The translations under genes and the position numbers were made by a program. The notes under the pieces are model-generated. The model was given only the letters and a program-made list of their open reading frames with translations. It had not been told where the DNA came from and searched no databases. From positions 1 through 8,349 of the forward strand of contig JABMQV010000258.1 in NCBI GenBank assembly GCA_013203065.1: a stretch of DNA of 8,349 nucleotides, given 5' to 3'. The stretch comes from Desulfobacteraceae bacterium (GTDB lineage Bacteria; Desulfobacterota; DSM-4660; Desulfatiglandales; Desulfatiglandaceae). This document shows positions 7,317 to 8,349 of this stretch, piece after piece (position 1 is the stretch's first letter; each line of letters begins with the position of its first letter).

Positions 7317-7357
7317 GGTTGCTTGATGGGAAAGGATTCCACATGCTGGTGTTCGAT

Positions 7358-7377
7358 CAAAAACCAGATGGTTTTCG
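7358..7377 (-). other. Small hairpin in the transporter fusion leader
   Basis: On the minus-strand RNA, CGAAAACC and GGTTTTTG pair around an ATCT loop, giving eight pairs including one G-U. It lies between the predicted transcription start (near 7398) and the start codon at 7305. The pairing is AT-rich and modest. It is too weak for a confident terminator, and no riboswitch fold was recognised around it. Confidence 0.3.
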
Positions 7378-7404
7378 GTCAGACACTTGGTAGGATCAGG
7401 GGTT

Positions 7405-7433
7405 AAATTAGCTGCTAGCTCATGGGGTGTCAA
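7405..7433 (-). promoter_or_regulatory. Probable sigma70 promoter for the transporter fusion
   Basis: On the minus strand a perfect TTGACA (7428-7433) stands 17 nt before TAATTT (7405-7410), which keeps the key T, A and final T of a -10 box. Transcription would start near 7398, leaving about 93 nt of leader. The spacer carries TAGCT-type repeats around the palindrome GCTAGC, a possible but unproven operator. The promoter lies in the 184-nt gap after the Gdt1-like gene, so the fusion gene can be expressed independently. Confidence 0.55.
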
Positions 7434-7489
7434 GGTTTTTACGTCAGGGTGGGAATATCCATTTTTATGTTTGGGACCCCTTCCATTTC

Positions 7490-7768
7490 CTATTTGCCAC
7501 CCGGAAACAGTACCATCCAGAGGCCCAACAGGATGAACAACGCTCCAGCCCCTATCTTGATATACATGGTTGGCACGACTCTGCCCACCAGAGAGCCAAA
7601 GAGGACTGCCAGCAGTGACGTTAAAATCAGGGCACTTGCAGAACCCACGAATACGGCGGCCCGTGACCTGTTGCCCGCAGCAAAGAGAAAGGTAGCCACT
7701 TGGGTCTTATCCCCCAGTTCGGCAAGAAATATCATACCAAAAGTTGTTAGCAGAACCTTCAGATCCAT
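7490..7768 (-). CDS. Gdt1/TMEM165 (UPF0016) family membrane protein, single repeat
   Basis: A 92-residue, three-segment membrane protein (about residues 4-26, 36-60 and 66-88). The first segment carries FLAELGDKTQ, with E17-L18-G19-D20-K21-T22 matching the family's signature ExGD(K/R)(T/S), whose acidic residues line the cation path. Characterised members move manganese or calcium, usually in exchange for protons, in yeast and human Golgi, chloroplasts and bacteria such as Vibrio MneA. Most have two such repeats in one chain. This one has a single repeat, so it would need to pair with itself or with a partner half. The start is well supported by GGGAGG seven nt upstream (7776-7781). It lies 43 nt after the sigma54 activator gene in the same direction and may be cotranscribed with it. 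No second half-gene is adjacent. Confidence 0.85.
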   Translation of the reverse strand: MDLKVLLTTFGMIFLAELGDKTQVATFLFAAGNRSRAAVFVGSASALILTSLLAVLFGSLVGRVVPTMYIKIGAGALFILLGLWMVLFPGGK

Positions 7769-7811
7769 AGCCCATCCTCCCTCTTAATCTGTTTGGCATG
7801 TCTAAGGGTAG

Positions 7812-8349
7812 TCACGACATCACCCCGTATTTCTTGAGTTTTTTGTGCAGGGTCTTTCGGGTGATCCCAAGGCGCCTCGCAGCCTCACTCTTGTTACCCC
7901 CAGAGGCCTCGAGCGTCTTCAATATGGTCACCTTCTCAATTTCACCCAGAGACAAGTCTCCAGGCACACCGCTTTCCGATAAAATATCCTGTCCTCGAGG
8001 GCCGTCACCCTTCACTACTGTGGGCAGGTCCTCTTCATCCAGGTACTCTGACCTGGAAAGGACCACGGCCCTTTCGATGGCGTTCATCAGCTCACGGACG
8101 TTGCCTGGCCATTCATATTTGAGCAATCGATCCATGGCCTGGGGTGTCAGGCCTTTGATTATTTTGTGATTTTTCTCGGCAAACACTTTCAGGAAATGTT
8201 GAGCCAGAAGGGAAATATCCTCCTCTCTCTCTCTCAGAGGGGGGACATTCAGGGTCACCACATTCAAACGGTAATAGAGATGTTCTCTAAATCGGCTCTC
8301 CTCAATCTCCTGAATGAGATCCTTGTTGGTGGCTGTTATTACCTTTACA
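7812..8349 (-). CDS. NtrC-type sigma54-dependent activator, C-terminal part (runs off right edge)
   Basis: The last 178 codons of a larger regulator; the start lies outside the window, and the reading frame is open to the right edge. In order are seen: ITATNKDL (residues 4-11 of the visible part), the sensor I region of the AAA+ ATPase; FREHLYYRLNVV (20-31) and PPLREREEDI (36-45), the arginine-finger region; EWPGNVREL (79-87), sensor II; and a Fis-type helix-turn-helix, GGNKSEAARRLGITRKTLHKKLKKYG (150-175 of the visible part). Such proteins use ATP hydrolysis to open promoters bound by sigma54 RNA polymerase after binding upstream enhancer sites. The signal-receiving domain is not visible, so it cannot be told whether this is a two-component response regulator. 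No clear -24/-12 sigma54 promoter was found in the window, so its targets probably lie elsewhere. Confidence 0.92.
   Translation of the reverse strand, partial: VKVITATNKDLIQEIEESRFREHLYYRLNVVTLNVPPLREREEDISLLAQHFLKVFAEKNHKIIKGLTPQAMDRLLKYEWPGNVRELMNAIERAVVLSRSEYLDEEDLPTVVKGDGPRGQDILSESGVPGDLSLGEIEKVTILKTLEASGGNKSEAARRLGITRKTLHKKLKKYGVMS

Noticed and set aside
8219..8236. Short CT (GA on the coding strand) repeat
   Set aside because: It encodes the conserved RERE segment of the sigma54 activator and needs no other explanation.

Overview
The window is densely coding bacterial DNA of roughly balanced base composition. It has sigma54-type transcriptional control, compact gene spacing and a large transporter/HEAT-repeat/cyclic-nucleotide-binding fusion. 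This suggests a Gram-negative anaerobe-like bacterium, most plausibly from the deltaproteobacterial (Desulfobacterota) group. That assignment rests on family flavour and is not proven. There is no rRNA, tRNA, CRISPR array or recognisable insertion sequence.

All genes but one lie on the minus strand, so transcription runs right to left. From the right edge come: the C-terminal half of an NtrC-type sigma54 activator (7812 to edge); a one-repeat Gdt1/UPF0016 membrane protein 43 nt behind it (7490-7768); a 1074-residue membrane protein with a nucleotide-transporter-like core, HEAT-like repeats and a cyclic-nucleotide-binding domain, with its own probable sigma70 promoter (4081-7305); a PP-loop ATPase with a QueC-like zinc site (2747-3901); a B12-domain-type radical SAM protein (389-2074); and, 17 nt after it or overlapping it, the first 123 codons of a RimK-type ATP-grasp ligase that runs off the left edge.

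The exception is a plus-strand GNAT acetyltransferase gene (2248-2750). It is wedged between the PP-loop and radical SAM genes, is split by a -1 frameshift at a run of nine G, and has a distinctive AGA/AGG-rich arginine codon usage. It shares a TTAA with the PP-loop gene, so the two stop codons overlap tail to tail.

The left 4 kb is the most interesting part. It holds a radical SAM enzyme, an ATP-grasp ligase and an adenylating PP-loop enzyme, with a broken acetyltransferase among them. Each class is often found in peptide, amino-acid or natural-product modification, and I cannot match the combination to a named pathway. The radical SAM and RimK genes very likely form one transcription unit from a good promoter at 2184-2212. 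Membership of the PP-loop gene in the same pathway is inferred from proximity only. The right half (regulator, Gdt1-like exchanger, transporter fusion) looks like housekeeping or ion/nucleotide physiology unrelated to the left cluster.
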